64,000 nucleotides of DNA from NCBI RefSeq assembly GCF_002005105.1, contig NZ_MSCV01000035.1, positions 1 through 64,000 on the forward strand. The letters are read 5' to 3'. The notes under the pieces were generated by a model. It was not told the DNA's origin. It saw nothing but the letters and a program-made list of their open reading frames with translations, and ran no database searches. The DNA is from Methylocaldum sp. 14B. GTDB lineage: Bacteria; Pseudomonadota; Gammaproteobacteria; Methylococcales; Methylococcaceae. Each line of letters opens with the position of its first letter. The first letter of the stretch is position 1. Of the stretch, positions 62,623 to 64,000 are shown in pieces. Both the position numbers and the translations under genes were made by a program.

Positions 62623-64000
62623 TCCGGTTGCCCTCGCGCCACCAGTGTTCGGCCGTGGTGTATTTGCGGGCCATGGCCTCGGCGATCTGTGCCAGGTTTT
62701 CGGGGATGTGGGGATCGTGAGAGGCATCCGGCAGAGGCATGCGGATCTTCCACAGATGTCCGCCTTCCAGCAGGGCGAAGGCCTGACCCTTGGGCAGGGC
62801 CATCACATCGGGCGGGGTGATCATCGACGTTTCCGTGACCGTGATGCGGTCCTCGTTGCGACTGGTGAAGTCGACCTCCAGGGTCGGGTCCGAAGCATCG
62901 GTGACGCCAGAGACCAGCATCTTCGAATGCACCTCGACCGAATCCACCTGGCTGGTCAGCATCTCCGCGGTGGCCAGTTCCTTTACCCGCAGCATGATGA
63001 GCGTGTTGAAGTTGCCGGCGATCTGTCCGGCCTTGGCGTGATTGCCGATGCGCGCCTCGATGTCGGACCAGGTCTGGGTGTAGGCTGTCACCTGAAAGCC
63101 CGCCCCGCCGGCCTTGTTGACCAGGGGAACGAATTCGTCGCCGATGAGTTCGTTGAATTCGTCCGCATGGAGGGAAATGACCGGCAGCGTCGCCGGTCGG
63201 CCGCCATCCGGCAGTCCCGCTTCGACGCCGTGCTTGTAGATATGCCCGGCCACCGAGACGAGATCGGCGAACATGGCGTTACCCACCGCCGAGGACACGG
63301 CCAGGTCGCTCAGGGCATCGAGCCCCACGTAGACGATGCCCTTCCGCCGGATGACCTGCATCCAGTCGAAGATCGGGCGCGGGTCACGGGTGTCCTCGTA
63401 ATCCGGCGCCAGGAGTTCCGCTACCTTGCCGGAGATGAGCTTCTCCATCAGCGGCAGGAGCGAAGCGACCAGCTTGTCGAAATATTTCTTGTCGTACTCG
63501 AAGGCGGACCGGAGGCCGTCCGCCACGGCATCGTACAGCCCGTTCTCCTTGGCGTACTGCACCAGGGCGATGACTTCATGGGAGCGTCCCTTGAGTTCGA
63601 ACGGCAGGTTCTTGTCGTTGACGTTGGCCGCCCGTTCCATCACCTCGCGCTCCCAGCCCTTCGGTGCCGCCTCGGCTAGCCAATGGCGGTAATATTCCAC
63701 CAGCAGGGGTTCGATATTGTTGATGTAGCGGGTGATCTGGCGGTAATCCGGCCGCCGGCCCAGGGCCACCACGGCGCGGCCGATGATGTTGGTGAAGCGC
63801 CAGGCGAACTCGCGGAAGGCCGCCGAGTTGCCCTGGCTCGGCAGGGGATTGGTGGTGCGCGTGGCGATCTCGGTGATGCGCGAGAAATGGCCGACCGGGT
63901 TGTAACGGGAGGAAATCTCGGGATACCCCAGGTGGAACAGATGCAAGGCGCTCTGCCGGCCCGCCCGATGCGCCTCGGCGACGATGCGCTTCATCAGATC
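62615..64000 (-). CDS. traD: Coupling protein TraD, SXT/TOL subfamily (5' end beyond window)
   Basis: The last ~461 residues are in the window; the frame is open to position 64000, so the start lies to the right. Seen: HLGYPEISSRYNPVGHFSRI (family motif after Walker A), PRPIFDWMQVIRRKGIVYVG, the Walker B-like LPVISLHADEFNELIGD, and AYTQTWSDIEARIGNHAKAG. TraD-type VirD4 ATPases bring the relaxase-DNA complex to the secretion channel. The Walker A itself should be in the missing N-terminal part. Confidence 0.92.
   Translation of the reverse strand, partial: DLMKRIVAEAHRAGRQSALHLFHLGYPEISSRYNPVGHFSRITEIATRTTNPLPSQGNSAAFREFAWRFTNIIGRAVVALGRRPDYRQITRYINNIEPLLVEYYRHWLAEAAPKGWEREVMERAANVNDKNLPFELKGRSHEVIALVQYAKENGLYDAVADGLRSAFEYDKKYFDKLVASLLPLMEKLISGKVAELLAPDYEDTRDPRPIFDWMQVIRRKGIVYVGLDALSDLAVSSAVGNAMFADLVSVAGHIYKHGVEAGLPDGGRPATLPVISLHADEFNELIGDEFVPLVNKAGGAGFQVTAYTQTWSDIEARIGNHAKAGQIAGNFNTLIMLRVKELATAEMLTSQVDSVEVHSKMLVSGVTDASDPTLEVDFTSRNEDRITVTETSMITPPDVMALPKGQAFALLEGGHLWKIRMPLPDASHDPHIPENLAQIAEAMARKYTTAEHWWREGNRNG

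Larger units (their letters stand above)
24485..64000. mobile_element. Integrative conjugative element (PFGI-1/Pfl_47xx type), left portion
   Basis: Bounded on the left by the tRNA-Arg 3' remnant. Contains a MobH relaxase, a TraD coupling protein, a VirB4-type ATPase and at least twelve mating-pair proteins of the PFL_4697-4711 families in their usual order, plus two cargo regions (25-40.4 kb and 57.2-61.5 kb). The right end, the integrase and the ParA/SSB/replication genes are not in the window. Confidence 0.8.

Noticed and set aside
1-64000. CRISPR array, rRNA genes
   Set aside because: No regularly spaced direct repeats and no rRNA-like sequence were seen on either strand.

Overview
The window reads as the chromosome of a GC-rich gammaproteobacterium with the left end of an integrative conjugative element (ICE) inserted in it. 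Evidence for the group is the protein families: an NtrC-type sigma54 regulator, heavy-metal RND efflux systems, a PhoX-like protein and a conjugation module of the PFGI-1 / Pfl_47xx (SXT-TOL-like) type. The species cannot be fixed from sequence alone.

Chromosomal part (1 to about 24.48 kb). From the left: the end of a TPR protein; a decayed PhoX-like gene; a CorC/TlyC hemolysin-type membrane protein; a DUF3147 protein; and a sensor kinase/sigma54 activator pair. The pair is divergent from a complete heavy-metal RND tripartite pump (adaptor, CzcA-type pump, TolC-type channel), and a good sigma54 (-24/-12) promoter precedes that pump. Then come a deacetylase relic, a small lipoprotein, a giant ORF in which a P-type ATPase is fused in frame to an AI-2E/PerM-type permease, and a second RND pump operon (TolC, adaptor, CusA-like pump) with a divergent PII-like protein at its end. 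The theme of this part is metal and ion homeostasis.

Boundary. At about 24.485-24.54 kb lies the 3' half of a tRNA-Arg(CCU) gene on the minus strand with no 5' half. Its orientation fits a duplicated attachment site whose element lies to the right. Two copies of a GTCACG-containing repeat and an IS630 relic surround it.

ICE part (about 24.5 kb to the window end). (a) A defence island at 25-40.4 kb. It has a six-gene, tightly coupled minus-strand operon: AIPR protein, two unrecognised proteins (possibly a split DrmE), a NERD-nuclease/UvrD-type helicase, DrmA helicase and DrmB (DUF1998). Next to it are a C5-cytosine methyltransferase and a Vsr endonuclease, flanked by IS256-family relics. This resembles DISARM but lacks the phospholipase-D gene drmC. 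(b) A MobH relaxase, an SRAP relic and an inverted pair of DnaA-box-like sites. (c) A nearly complete type IV secretion/mating-pair module on the minus strand, from TraG_N at 43.8 kb up to RAQPRD at 56 kb, resuming with the PFL_4697-family protein and TraD at 61.9-64 kb. (d) Between those two blocks, an inserted plus-strand cargo at 57.2-61.5 kb: a radical SAM enzyme, a coupled unknown protein with a probable winged helix, a protein joining a Rossmann-like N-terminal domain to a nucleoside-phosphorylase domain like the ATP-cleaving immune effectors, and an ExoIII-family nuclease. This is the best candidate here for an undescribed system. No integrase is visible; the other ICE end and the intact tRNA should lie beyond position 64000.
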